From Catellatospora sp. TT07R-123 (GTDB taxonomy: Bacteria > Actinomycetota > Actinomycetes > Mycobacteriales > Micromonosporaceae), in contig NZ_BNEM01000001.1 in NCBI RefSeq assembly GCF_018327705.1, positions 1,674,001 through 1,738,000 on the forward strand: a DNA stretch of 64,000 nt, in the 5' to 3' direction. The notes under the pieces were generated by a model. That model was not told the DNA's origin, ran no database searches, and worked only from the letters and a program-made list of their open reading frames with translations. Below, one piece after another: positions 26,196 to 35,115 of the stretch (position 1 is the stretch's first letter; each line of letters begins with the position of its first letter). The translations under genes and the position numbers were made by a program.

Positions 26196-27521
26196 GTGTG
26201 TGTGCAGCCGTATCGCGAGTCGTTGGGGACGCTGATCGCGAACCGCCGACGGGACCTCGGACGAAGTCAGGATCGACTCGCCGACCAGCTGTGCGCGGTG
26301 GTCGGCCGACCTACCTTCACGAAGAACGAGATATCCCGCTACGAACGCGAGGAGCGGTTGCCGACCGGCGAGACTCTGCGCGCGCTGGCACAGGTGCTCG
26401 GCTTGTCGATCAGTCGCCTCGAAGCCGCGGCCGCACTGACCCGACGACTGCGCAGAGCGGGCACCACGGCGAAGCAACTCGATCAGGTCCTCTCATCGAG
26501 CGGTGTCGACGGTACCGTGGAGGCAGGCAGGCTGCGTCCCGAGGAGGCTGAGACGGAACGGCGAGAGCTGTTGCGCAGCACGGCTGCGGCGAGCCTGGTG
26601 GTGGCAGGCTGGCCCGTTGCGCCTGGCCCGCATCTGGACCTGCCTCGACGTATCACGATGGAGCACGTCGCCGAGCTGCGTGACACCACGAATCTCTACC
26701 GCGGCCTGGTGAGCCGCCACGGTGGTGGCGGTCTGGGCCGACGGGTGTCCGTGCTGCTCGAACGCGCCGCCTCGACGCACAGCGCCGCCACGGGTGAACC
26801 CCTACGCCGGGAGCTGCTGGAACGCGTCGCGGACATCGCCGGTCTCGGTGCCTACGTCGCCCGGGACGTCGAGGATCACGACAACGCCGAGCAGCTTTAC
26901 CGGCTGGCTCTGCAGGCGGCCCGAGCGGCGGGCGATCCGAGGCTGGGCGGCCACCTGATCGCCCGGATGGCCGGGCACAACATCGAGATGCGCCGCCCCG
27001 ACGACACCCTCGGCCTGCTCGACGCGGCCCGCCGAGCGGCCAGGTCCGTGCTCGGCCCGGCCGAGCGGGCGAACCAGCTGTGCATCGAGGCGTGGGCCAA
27101 CGCCCAGCGCGGCGACGCTCAGGCGGTGGCCCGGTCGGTGGGCCTGGCGGAGGAGGAGTTCAGCCGCGCCGAAGGCGGCGTCGCGAACGACTGGGGCGGC
27201 CAGCACGTGACCGAGGCCGAGCTGTACAGCCTGACCGGTGCCGCCTACGCCGACCTGGCCAGGTCGAGCCCGAAGCACGGTGAGGAGGGAGTGCGCCGCC
27301 TGCGACGGGCGATCAGCCTGCGCGACCCGGCACAGGCCCGTAACCGCACCCTGGACCTGGTGAGCCTCGCCGAGTTGTCGGTGGTGACGGGCGACCGCCG
27401 GGAGGCGACCGTATACGCGGGTCAGGCGGTGGCGAACGTCGAAGGCATCACCTCGGCACGCCTCAACCGGCGCATCGTCGACCTGGGCCGCCTCCTGGGG
27501 CGCGCGCCACAGCAGTCCTGA
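26196..27521 (+). CDS. XRE-family transcriptional regulator with TPR-like sensor region
   Basis: A 441-residue protein. The first 80 residues form an XRE helix-turn-helix (GTLIANRRRDLGRSQDRLADQL; KNEISRYEREERLPTGETLRALAQVL). The remaining 330 residues are helical repeats (for example ARDVEDHDNAEQLYRLALQAARAAGD and LTGAAYADLARSS), as in TPR-containing sensors. GTG 26196 and GTG 26202 both follow GTGAGG; the second has better spacing. It probably binds the divergent region toward the small Cys/His gene. Ligand or peptide signal unknown. Higher GC than the kinase pair, so it may belong to the host background. Confidence 0.8.
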   Translation: MCVQPYRESLGTLIANRRRDLGRSQDRLADQLCAVVGRPTFTKNEISRYEREERLPTGETLRALAQVLGLSISRLEAAAALTRRLRRAGTTAKQLDQVLSSSGVDGTVEAGRLRPEEAETERRELLRSTAAASLVVAGWPVAPGPHLDLPRRITMEHVAELRDTTNLYRGLVSRHGGGGLGRRVSVLLERAASTHSAATGEPLRRELLERVADIAGLGAYVARDVEDHDNAEQLYRLALQAARAAGDPRLGGHLIARMAGHNIEMRRPDDTLGLLDAARRAARSVLGPAERANQLCIEAWANAQRGDAQAVARSVGLAEEEFSRAEGGVANDWGGQHVTEAELYSLTGAAYADLARSSPKHGEEGVRRLRRAISLRDPAQARNRTLDLVSLAELSVVTGDRREATVYAGQAVANVEGITSARLNRRIVDLGRLLGRAPQQS

Positions 27522-27524
27522 CCG

Positions 27525-27606
27525 CGGCCGTTCGTGCAGTTTCGGGGAAACTGCACGAACCGGCGCCAAGATTCCAGCACTTTCCCCGAAACTGCACGAA
27601 CGGCCG
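27525..27606. repeat. Palindromic repeat family 1, copy A
   Basis: An 82-bp inverted repeat between convergent genes: CGGCCG and TTCGTGCAGTTTCGGGGAAA at the left, exact complements at the right, with an inner GGCGCCAAGATTCC segment. The same core occurs at 42913 and 60980, here in the opposite orientation. It can serve as a bidirectional terminator. Confidence 0.85.
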
Positions 27607-27619
27607 CAGCGTGGGGTGG

Positions 27620-28207
27620 TCAGGTGAGCTGGGTGATGGACTCGACGAGCAGCCAGAGGCCGAAGATCGCGAACAGGGCGGCGGCGCCGAACTTGATGGC
27701 GCGTTCGGGCAGGTGCTTGCCGAGCAGGCGGCCGACCAGGATGGCCAGGGCGTCGGCGGCGACCATGCCGACGGTCGAGCCGAGCCAGGTGCCGAACCAG
27801 CCGTGGCTGGTGGCCAGGGTGATGGTGGCCAGCATGGTCTTGTCGCCGAGCTCGGCCAGGAAGAAGGTGCCGGCCACGGCCCACAGGGCGGAGCGGCGCT
27901 TCTTGGCGGCGCGGGCCTCGTCGGACTCGGTGAGCTTGTCGCCGCGCAGCGTCCAGGCGGCGAAGCCGAGGAACGCCAGCCCGGCCAGCAGGTTGATCGG
28001 GCCGGTGGGCAGGGTGGCGCCGAGCCCGGCGCCGGCGGCGACCGAGACCAGGTGCACCACGGCCGTGGCCAGGGTGATGCCGATCAGCACGGTGCTGGTG
28101 CGGTAGCGGGTGGCGAAGGTCATCGCCATCAGCTGGGACTTGTCGCCCAGTTCCGCCACGAAGATGACGCCGAAGCTGATGAGCAGCGCGGCTACGAACC
28201 CGTCCAT
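27620..28207 (-). CDS. GDT1/UPF0016 family cation (Mn2+/Ca2+) transporter
   Basis: A 195-residue membrane protein of six TM helices in two halves, each with the ELGDKS/T signature (VAELGDKSQLMAM and LAELGDKTMLATI). Family members export Mn2+ or exchange Ca2+/H+ (for example MneA-type and TMEM165). ATG 28207 follows GGAGG by about ten bases. An upstream yybP-ykoY element predicts induction by manganese, which agrees with a detoxifying exporter. The reading frame continues upstream of this ATG, but that segment is the riboswitch leader. Confidence 0.88.
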   Translation of the reverse strand: MDGFVAALLISFGVIFVAELGDKSQLMAMTFATRYRTSTVLIGITLATAVVHLVSVAAGAGLGATLPTGPINLLAGLAFLGFAAWTLRGDKLTESDEARAAKKRRSALWAVAGTFFLAELGDKTMLATITLATSHGWFGTWLGSTVGMVAADALAILVGRLLGKHLPERAIKFGAAALFAIFGLWLLVESITQLT

Positions 28208-28279
28208 GTCTTGCGTCCTCCCGGGGATGGACACCGGGCTGGGCGTACGCGACGACCTCGACCCGGCGTTTTCAGCCAA

Positions 28280-28385
28280 GTCGAAGGTCTCGCTCACCCC
28301 GTCGTAGACGAGGTCGGGTGACCGGGACCGCACGGGCGGGCCATTGTGTCGACCACCGCGTTGGGAGCTACTCCCCTTCGCGCTG
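28280..28385 (-). ncRNA. yybP-ykoY manganese riboswitch
   Basis: On the minus strand the 5' hallmark GAAGGGGAGTAGC (28367-28379) and the 3' hallmark GGGGTGAGCGAGACC (about 28286-28300) flank a variable region, as in the yybP-ykoY consensus. It lies directly upstream of the GDT1-family gene, the classic target. Mn2+ binding would be expected to allow expression. Confidence 0.88.
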
Positions 28386-28455
28386 CCGAGTCTAGCCCCG
28401 CCCGAGCGGGCCGGTCACCCGAGGGTGATCACGTTCACGATCCGTCCGCCGTCAC

Positions 28456-28486
28456 GGGCCGGCCGGTGGAAGGCCCCGGCCGGCCC
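28456..28486 (-). terminator. Terminator after the discoidin/beta-helix gene
   Basis: Perfect 11-bp arms (GGGCCGGCCGG and complement) with a 9-nt loop, 15 bp beyond the stop at 28501. Confidence 0.7.
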
Positions 28487-28500
28487 GCGCCCACCGCGGG

Positions 28501-31137
28501 TTACGGGTAGCTGACGACGTTCACGGGCACGGTGGCCGTGCCCTGGGCCGCGGCTCCGGTGGTGTTGATCACGTTGTCGATCACACCGTTGCCGCCGAGG
28601 GACACCGTGAGCAGGCTGTGGAACTTCACGCCGGCGCTGTTGGGCGCCTCGAACCCGCGAGCCGCGTGGATCGTCGGGTCGACGTTGAAGTAGCAGTAGC
28701 TGCCCATGCCCCACGCCTCGTGGCTGGTGACCGTGTTGGCCACCTTGTACGCGGCGTAGCCCTTCGTCGTGCCGTTCATGTACGCCGCCTGGTTCGGCGG
28801 GTCGTAGGGCAGCTCGTTCTGGAAGAAGATCGTACGGCCGCCCTGACCGTTCCAGACGACGTTGTACTTCTGGTAGTGCTCGACGAACAGGCCGGTCGCC
28901 AGCACGTTGTTGCCGTTGACGATGAGGCCCGTGTCGGCGGTGTTGACGGTCCAGCCGATACCGGCACCGTGGTCGCCGCGCCACGCCCAGATGTGGTCGA
29001 TCAGCACGTTGTTGCTGTTGACCAGCAGGCTGTTGGTGGCCTTGCCGGCGCCCGCGCCGCCGATGCGGAAGAACACGTCGGAGATCGACGACGGGTTGGC
29101 CGCGTGCGAGACGCCCGAGGTCGACGCGCCCATCACCAGCAGGTTCGCCGAGTTGGTCGGGCCGGCGTCGAACAGCAGGCCCGCGACCTTGACGCCGTCC
29201 ACGTCGCCCACGACCATCGGCGTCACGCCGTTGTCCGGGATGATCGTCGCGTAGCCGAGGCCCAGCACGACGGTGTCGGCCCGGTTGACGTTGATCGTCT
29301 GGTTGACGTGGTAGATGCCCGGCGTGAACAGCAGGTGCAGGCCCTGGGCCAGCGCCTGGTTGATCCGAGCCGCGCTGTCACCGGGCTTGGCGACGTAGAA
29401 CGAGCTCAGCGGCAGCGAGGAGCCCGGGGTGGACCCGGCCGCCCAGCTGGTGCCGGACGCGTTGGTGCGCAGCGACGGCACCCACACCCGGTAGTTGCCG
29501 CCCGAGTCCAGGTACAGGTACGGCTTCTCCCGGCTGAACGGGGTGGTGGCCAGGGTCGTGTAGACGGGGTTGGGGAAGCTGTTCGCCGGGGCGCCCTGCA
29601 CGCCGGAGAACACCATGTTCCACACGCCGTTGACCCAGCCGCCGATCTGGCTGTCGCGGGTGTACCACTGCTGCTGGGAGTACGGGCCGACCGAGCCCGA
29701 CACCCGGCTGTCGGCGATGTAGCCGCCGGAGGCCCAGCCGTAGCCGTTCGGGGCGAGGTTCAGGTCGCCGTGGATGTCCATCCGCCGGAACGGGGCCGCC
29801 TGCGACACCGCCCACCGGGTGAACCCGGCCGACGGGTACACGGACAGGTTCTCCGCCGAGCGCCAGAAGTTCTGCGTGGCGTTGCCCTGGAACCAGCCCG
29901 CGTCCACGGTGACGTCGCCGTTGATGCGCACGTCGCCGGGGTTCTGGCCGAGACCGATGATCGAGGTGTAGAAGCCGATCTGGGCGTTGAACCCGCTGTA
30001 GGTGCCCGGCTTGAACGCCAGCACGTAGCGCTGCGAGCCGAACTGGTTGGACTCCATCTCCGCGAAGATGGCGTCGACCTGCGCCTGGATGGTGGCGCCG
30101 GACATGCTCGGGTCGAAGACCTTCACGTTGGCGCCGAGCGAGCCGCCGCCGGGGATCGGGTCGCCGCTCGGGCTCGGGCTGGTGCTCGGCGTCGGGCTGG
30201 GCGAGGTCGGGGTGCTGCCGGTGCGCACCACGAACTCGTACAGCGAGTAGCCGTAGCCGGTGGCCCGCGCCGTGCCGTACATGCGCACGTAGCGGCCGCT
30301 GCCCGAGACGTTGAGGGTCTGGTTGCCACCGGTGCCCGTCGTGGTGCTGTAGACGGTGGTCCAGGTGGTGGTGTCGTTCGACAGCTGGATCTGGAAGGCC
30401 GTGGCGTACGCCGCCTCCCAGTTCAGCAGGATCTGGCAGATCGACTGGGTCGAGCCGAGGTCGACGTAGATCCACTGCGGGTCGGTGAAGGCACTGGCCC
30501 AGCGGGTGGTGGTGCTGCCGTCGACGGCCGCCGTGGCGGGCGTGCCCGCGTTCTCGACCGAGGACGCGATGACGGACTTGCCCAGGGCCGCGTTGGCCGT
30601 GCCGCAGCCGCCACCGCCGACGAGTTCGCCGTAGACCTCGAACTCCCACAGCGAGTAGCCCCACTGGGTGGCGCGGGCGGTGCCGAACACCCGGACGTAG
30701 CGGCCGGTGCCGGTGACGTTGAGGGTCTGCACGCCGCCGGTGCCGGTGGTGGTGCTGTAGATCGGGGTCCAGGTGCTGCCGTCGGCGGAGGTCTGCACCG
30801 TGAAGGCGGTGGCGTACGCCGCCTCCCAGCGCAGGATCACCTGGCTGATGTTCGCCGAGGCGCCCAGGTCCACCTGGAGCCACTGCGGGTCGGCGGCCGC
30901 GCTAGACCAGCGCGTGCCGGTGGTGTTGCCGTCGAAGGCCGCCGACGCGGGCGTGCCCGCGTTCTCGGTGGAGGACGCGGTGGCGGTCTTGCCCTGTGAC
31001 AGCAGGGTGACCGCGGCGTTGGCGGGATTGGTCGCGATGACGACGGCGTACGCGATGAGCAGCGTCGCCACCGCGGCGAGCACGAGCGAGTACAAGAGTC
31101 TGCCGCGGGAGGCGGCGAGACGCGGGGCAGGTTGCAT
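28501..31137 (-). CDS. Secreted protein with two discoidin (F5/8C, CBM32-like) domains and a beta-helix region
   Basis: An 878-residue exported protein. A TM-like signal (LLYSLVLAAVATLLIAYAVV) precedes two tandem discoidin domains (about 40-185 and 190-330), each starting with SS..ENAGTPA..A.DG and ending YSL(W/Y)EF. A Ser/Pro/Thr linker follows, then a 500-residue pectate-lyase-superfamily-like right-handed beta-helix (TIQAQVDAIFAEME; GLHLLFTPGIYHVNQTINV; DHIWAWRGDHG). Similar proteins are often annotated as coagulation factor 5/8 proteins; enzymatic activity is unproven. It probably binds or cleaves a polysaccharide. ATG 31137 follows GGGAGAAG. A LacI-type palindrome lies 62 bp upstream. 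Confidence 0.8.
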   Translation of the reverse strand: MQPAPRLAASRGRLLYSLVLAAVATLLIAYAVVIATNPANAAVTLLSQGKTATASSTENAGTPASAAFDGNTTGTRWSSAAADPQWLQVDLGASANISQVILRWEAAYATAFTVQTSADGSTWTPIYSTTTGTGGVQTLNVTGTGRYVRVFGTARATQWGYSLWEFEVYGELVGGGGCGTANAALGKSVIASSVENAGTPATAAVDGSTTTRWASAFTDPQWIYVDLGSTQSICQILLNWEAAYATAFQIQLSNDTTTWTTVYSTTTGTGGNQTLNVSGSGRYVRMYGTARATGYGYSLYEFVVRTGSTPTSPSPTPSTSPSPSGDPIPGGGSLGANVKVFDPSMSGATIQAQVDAIFAEMESNQFGSQRYVLAFKPGTYSGFNAQIGFYTSIIGLGQNPGDVRINGDVTVDAGWFQGNATQNFWRSAENLSVYPSAGFTRWAVSQAAPFRRMDIHGDLNLAPNGYGWASGGYIADSRVSGSVGPYSQQQWYTRDSQIGGWVNGVWNMVFSGVQGAPANSFPNPVYTTLATTPFSREKPYLYLDSGGNYRVWVPSLRTNASGTSWAAGSTPGSSLPLSSFYVAKPGDSAARINQALAQGLHLLFTPGIYHVNQTINVNRADTVVLGLGYATIIPDNGVTPMVVGDVDGVKVAGLLFDAGPTNSANLLVMGASTSGVSHAANPSSISDVFFRIGGAGAGKATNSLLVNSNNVLIDHIWAWRGDHGAGIGWTVNTADTGLIVNGNNVLATGLFVEHYQKYNVVWNGQGGRTIFFQNELPYDPPNQAAYMNGTTKGYAAYKVANTVTSHEAWGMGSYCYFNVDPTIHAARGFEAPNSAGVKFHSLLTVSLGGNGVIDNVINTTGAAAQGTATVPVNVVSYP

Positions 31138-31570
31138 CTCTTCTCCCTTATCGGGGATCCGGGCGTGCCGGCGCGAGGGGACGAGCCGGTAAGACGGTAG
31201 AGAGCGCTCTCTGCCGAAGAGAGTTGTCCCTTGTTCAATGTCTGTCAAGGGCATGTTTCGCGCATGTGACCACACCGGACGCCGCGCGCCGCGTAGACAA
31301 GGGCGCTGGCCAGGCTATTTGTTGCCGGGGGCAGCATTCGAGATTCATCGACGGCTGAAAAGATTCTGAGGCGATCATGGGAGAGCGATTGCCGAAGATC
31401 GTCATTCGCGGTACGGCGGTGGCGGCGTCCACTGCCGACGCCCACTGGCCGTGGCGCGGCCCACGCCGCGCAACCGACTGTTCGTGATCTGTCTGTCCAT
31501 GCCTGGCGCGCGGCCACTACCATCGAAGCTCGCACATGGACAGCCCGCATCGAGTCCAATGGAGACTGTC
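31138..31570. other. Divergent intergenic region, 433 bp
   Basis: It separates the discoidin gene from the binding-protein/VWA operon. It contains the palindrome at 31199-31212 and AT-richer patches at about 31310-31390 that may hold promoters. No coding signal is convincing: the frame leading into the operon lacks a ribosome site before 31559. Confidence 0.4.
31199..31212 (-). promoter_or_regulatory. LacI-type operator palindrome
   Basis: AGAGAGCGCTCTCT is a perfect 14-bp palindrome with the central AGCGCT typical of actinobacterial LacI/CebR-like operators. It lies 62 bp upstream of the discoidin gene start. Confidence 0.6.
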
Positions 31571-32791
31571 GTGCCGGTCGGCAGCACCACCGTGGCGGAG
31601 CCGTCGCTGGCGGTCCGGAGCCGTCCCGCGCCCTTCGGGCTGCGGCGCCGCTTCCTGGTGCCGTTCGGGGCGGCGCTGGCCTGCGTGATCGCCGGTCTGG
31701 CGGCGCTGGTGCCGTCGGGCAACCTGCTGCTGCCGTTCGAGCAGACCACGGTGCTGGAGGGCAAGATGGCCTCCAAGGGCGACTTCTTCGAGGACCCCGA
31801 GGTCAAGCGCCTGCTGATGCGCCACCACCTCCAGGTGCACGTCACCCGTACCGGCTCGCGCGACGTGGCGCTGCACGAACTCGCGGGCTACGACGTGGTC
31901 TTCCCGTCCGGCCAGCCCTCGGCCGACCTGATCATCGCCCAGCGCCAGAGCCAGTCCCCGCCCGCCTACACCCGGGTCTACCGGCCCTTCACCAGCCCCA
32001 TCGTGCTGGCCACCTACCGGGAGTACGCGCAGACGCTGGAGGCCGCGAAGATCGCCACACCGCTGGCCGGCGCGCCGGAGGGGCACTCGCTGTACTACTC
32101 CCTCGACCTGGCGAAGTTCCTCGCCGCCGCCGCCGATCCGGCCATGACGTGGAACAAGCTCGGGCTCAAGAGGTTCGACGTCTCCAACGGCAACGCGGTG
32201 CTGGCCCACTCCCCCAACGTGTGCTCGTCGAACTCGTCGGGCACCTACATGGGGCTGGTCGCGTTCGTGAGCAACGGCAACCGGGTGCCGCGCGACCTGG
32301 CCGAGGCGACCGCGCTGGCCCAGAAGATCAAGCCGCTGGTGACCGCGCAGGGCCTGCCCGGCGCCGACCTGTTCCGGCCGTACATCACCCCGGAGGGCAA
32401 GGGCTCGGCACCGGTGATCGTGGTCTACGAGCACCAGTTCCTGTCGTACCAGATGGGCCAGAAGGCGCACACCGGCCACGTCGACGACAGCCGGGTGCTG
32501 CTCTACCCGGACACCAACTTCCTCACCCAGCCGCAGCTGATCGCACTGAACCCGCAGGGCGACCGGCTCAGCCGCCTGGTCACCGAGGACCCGGACCTGC
32601 GCCGCCGCGCCGTCGAGCTGGGTTTCCGGGTGCTGGCGCCCGACGCGGTCACCGAGAGCCTGCCGCTGGCGCAGCACCTGGCCGGCCAGGGCGTCCAGGT
32701 GCCGGAGTTCGGGGGCAACGACACCAAGGCCGTGCTGCCCGAGCTGCCGCTGTTCGAAGAGATGATCAAGGTGACCGGGGGCTGCCCGTGA
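31571..32791 (+). CDS. Membrane-anchored substrate-binding-like protein of a VWA operon
   Basis: About 406 residues. After a basic leader there is one TM segment (RRRFLVPFGAALACVIAGLAALV), then an extracytoplasmic domain like type 2 periplasmic binding proteins (GYDVVFPSGQPSADLIIA; AHSPNVCSSNSSGTYMGLVAF; VIVVYEHQFLSYQ). GTG 31571 sits 5 nt after GGAGA; ATG 31559 is an in-frame alternative. Its stop overlaps the next start as GTGA, so the three genes are coupled. Ligand and role are unknown. Confidence 0.7.
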   Translation: MPVGSTTVAEPSLAVRSRPAPFGLRRRFLVPFGAALACVIAGLAALVPSGNLLLPFEQTTVLEGKMASKGDFFEDPEVKRLLMRHHLQVHVTRTGSRDVALHELAGYDVVFPSGQPSADLIIAQRQSQSPPAYTRVYRPFTSPIVLATYREYAQTLEAAKIATPLAGAPEGHSLYYSLDLAKFLAAAADPAMTWNKLGLKRFDVSNGNAVLAHSPNVCSSNSSGTYMGLVAFVSNGNRVPRDLAEATALAQKIKPLVTAQGLPGADLFRPYITPEGKGSAPVIVVYEHQFLSYQMGQKAHTGHVDDSRVLLYPDTNFLTQPQLIALNPQGDRLSRLVTEDPDLRRRAVELGFRVLAPDAVTESLPLAQHLAGQGVQVPEFGGNDTKAVLPELPLFEEMIKVTGGCP

Positions 32792-34380
32792 GGCGCGGCA
32801 TCCCGGCGCGGCGCGGCGGGCCCGGGACGCGGCTCGGCCGCGGCCTGCTCGCGGCGTGCCTGCTGCTGGGCACCGTGGCGGGCTGCACCGGCGGCGACCC
32901 GCCCCGGCGGGTGCTGCGGGTGCTGGCCAGCGCCGAGCTGGCCGACATGCGGCCGATCCTCGACGAGCTGCGCGCGCAGACCGGTGTCGAGCTCCAGCTC
33001 GACCTCACCGGCACCGTCGACGCCGCCAACGCGCTCGACCCGGGGGCGTACCACCACGATCTGGCCTGGCTGTCGTCCGACCGGTACTTCCGGCTCAAGC
33101 TCGCGGCCGGCGGGTACACCGGCGCTCCGCCGCTGAGCACCAGCATCATGACCTCGCCGGTCGCGGTCGGCGTCACCCCGGCCGCGGCGCGGGCGCTGCG
33201 CGCGGCAACCCCCGACCAGCAGGTGTCCTGGGCCGACCTGGCCGACAGCGCCGCCACCGGGTCGCTGCGCTTCGCCATGGCCGACCCGCGCCGGTCCAAC
33301 AGCGGCCTGGCCGCGCTGATCGGCGTGGCCACCGCCGCCGCGGGCCACGGCGGCGCGCTGCGCCCCGAGGACGTGACCTGCGACCGGCTGCGCGGCTTCT
33401 TCACCGGCCACACCGTGAGCGCACCCGACTCGGCCGCGCTGGTCGACCAGTTCGTCGCGCACCGGGCCGACCTGGACGCCGTCGTCAACTACGAGTCGGC
33501 GCTGCTGGCCCTCAACGCCAGCGGCCGGCTGCCCGAGCCGCTGGAGCTGGTGTACCCGCAGGACGGGCTGGTCATCTCCGACTACCCGCTGCTGCTGCTC
33601 GACCCGGCCCAGCGCGAGGCGTACGACACCGCCGTGGCCTGGCTGAGGTCGCCCGCCGCCCAGCGGCAGATCATGGAGCGGACGCTGCGGCGCCCGGTCG
33701 ACCCGACCGTGGCCCGCGACCCGCGCCTGGCCGCGTCGATGGGCAACGCGCTGTACTACCCCGACGCCAAGGAGGTCGTCGACCGGCTGCTCGACCGGTA
33801 CGCCGACCCGGCCCTGCACACCCCGACCAGGGTCGTGTTCACCCTCGACTTCTCCGGTTCGATGCGGGGGCGGCGCATCGCGGCGCTGCGCGAGGCGTTC
33901 GCGGCGCTGGCCGGGGCCGACCGCAGCTCCGGCGGCAAGTTCGGCCGGATCTTCCGCGGCGAGCGGTTCACCGTGATCCGGTTCGGCGGCCGGGTGCTGG
34001 ACGAGCGCGACCTGGTCGTGAACTCCCCAGCCGACCTGGACACGCTGCGGTCCTGGCTGGACGTGGACTCCTTCGACGACAGCACGGCGGTGTGGTCGGC
34101 GCTGGACCATGCGTACGACCGCGCCGCCGCGATGCGCCGCGAGGACCCGCGCCAGCAGGTGTCGATCGTGCTGATGACCGACGGCGAGAACAACGCCGGG
34201 ATCAGCCTCGACCGGCTGCTGCCCGCTCTGCGCGACACCCCGGTGCGAACCTACGCGATCGCGTACGGCGAGGCCGACCGCGCCGATCTCGATCGCGTCG
34301 CCCGCACCACCGGCGGTTTCGCCGTCGACGCGGGCGCCACCTCCCTGCTGACCGCGTTCAAGGAGATCCGTGGCTGCTGA
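32788..34380 (+). CDS. Lipoprotein with substrate-binding and von Willebrand A domains
   Basis: A 530-residue lipoprotein (signal ending TVAGC). Residues about 40-330 form a binding-protein-like domain (LRVLASAELADMRPIL; MADPRRSNSGLAAL; YPLLLLDPAQ). Residues about 345-530 form a VWA domain with an intact MIDAS (DFSGS, a threonine-containing DDST loop and MTDGENN). It could bind a partner through a divalent metal. GTG 32788 overlaps the previous stop; the long frame upstream is a shadow. It overlaps the next gene by 11 bp. Such proteins are widespread in actinobacteria with no defined function. Confidence 0.82.
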   Translation: MRRGIPARRGGPGTRLGRGLLAACLLLGTVAGCTGGDPPRRVLRVLASAELADMRPILDELRAQTGVELQLDLTGTVDAANALDPGAYHHDLAWLSSDRYFRLKLAAGGYTGAPPLSTSIMTSPVAVGVTPAAARALRAATPDQQVSWADLADSAATGSLRFAMADPRRSNSGLAALIGVATAAAGHGGALRPEDVTCDRLRGFFTGHTVSAPDSAALVDQFVAHRADLDAVVNYESALLALNASGRLPEPLELVYPQDGLVISDYPLLLLDPAQREAYDTAVAWLRSPAAQRQIMERTLRRPVDPTVARDPRLAASMGNALYYPDAKEVVDRLLDRYADPALHTPTRVVFTLDFSGSMRGRRIAALREAFAALAGADRSSGGKFGRIFRGERFTVIRFGGRVLDERDLVVNSPADLDTLRSWLDVDSFDDSTAVWSALDHAYDRAAAMRREDPRQQVSIVLMTDGENNAGISLDRLLPALRDTPVRTYAIAYGEADRADLDRVARTTGGFAVDAGATSLLTAFKEIRGC

Positions 34381-35104
34381 CCTGTGGTGGAGCGTCTGGT
34401 GGCCGTGGCTGCTGGTGTGGCTGGGCACGGTGCTGGCGGTGGTGGTCGCGGTGGTCGTGCTGGTGGTGCAGCTGTCCGACCGCAGGCGCGGCACCCGGCG
34501 GCCGCCGTACCTGAGCTTCTACCTGCACGACAAGTCCGTGATGGACCTGTACCAGTACAAGTACCAGGGCGCGCTGGAGCAGGAGGTGCAGGCCAAGGTC
34601 GGCAGCCGCCGCCGGGTCGGCGCCGACGGCGACGTGCCGATGGTGAAGTTCGGCGCCAGCATGGAGCGCAACCGCGAGGAGTTCCGCAAGTACCTGGAGG
34701 TCGCCGAACCGATCACGGTCATCGGCATCATGATGGACGTGCTCGCCGACGACCTGGTCCAGGTCGACCTGGAGCGGCTGGCGGTCGTGCCGAGCCGCAA
34801 CGCGCCGATGGGCCGCTCGCGCATCAAGCTCAGCCAGCTCGGCGGCGGGGCGTACGTGCTGGTCCGCGGCGTGTTCCGCCCCGAACCGGCCCTCGGCTCC
34901 GAGCGCCACACCACCCTGCTGGCCACCTACGGCGACGGCGCCTCCGGCGAGAGCGCGGCCCGCATCCGGCTGCGCTGCGCCAACACCGGGCTGCGCGACG
35001 AGGTGCCCGAGGAACAGTTCTGGGCCCGCTGCCTGGGGACCGTGCAGGGCTGGGACGCCGCGACCGGCCACCTCGTCCTCAACCCCATCGCCATCTTCCG
35101 CTGA
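34370..35104 (+). CDS. Single-TM protein, third gene of the VWA operon
   Basis: A 244-residue protein: one Trp-rich N-terminal TM segment (WWPWLLVWLGTVLAVVVAVVVLVVQL), then a soluble domain with a VSRRRV-like basic loop, an AEPITVIGIMMDVLADDLVQVDLERLAV segment and a beta-rich C terminus. No family recognised. GTG 34370 follows AAGGAGAT and overlaps the VWA gene by 11 bp, implying coupled expression. Its topology predicts a cytoplasmic soluble domain if the short N terminus is outside (inference). Confidence 0.65.
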   Translation: MAADLWWSVWWPWLLVWLGTVLAVVVAVVVLVVQLSDRRRGTRRPPYLSFYLHDKSVMDLYQYKYQGALEQEVQAKVGSRRRVGADGDVPMVKFGASMERNREEFRKYLEVAEPITVIGIMMDVLADDLVQVDLERLAVVPSRNAPMGRSRIKLSQLGGGAYVLVRGVFRPEPALGSERHTTLLATYGDGASGESAARIRLRCANTGLRDEVPEEQFWARCLGTVQGWDAATGHLVLNPIAIFR

Positions 35105-35115
35105 CAAGGCGTCAG

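Noticed and set aside
22977-27521. Integrated plasmid or prophage around the kinase pair
   Set aside because: No integrase, tRNA target, direct-repeat attachment sites or phage structural genes are visible.
32149-32787. N-terminal extension of the VWA gene
   Set aside because: It lies in an alternate frame of the preceding gene; the GTG at 32788 gives a lipoprotein signal directly.
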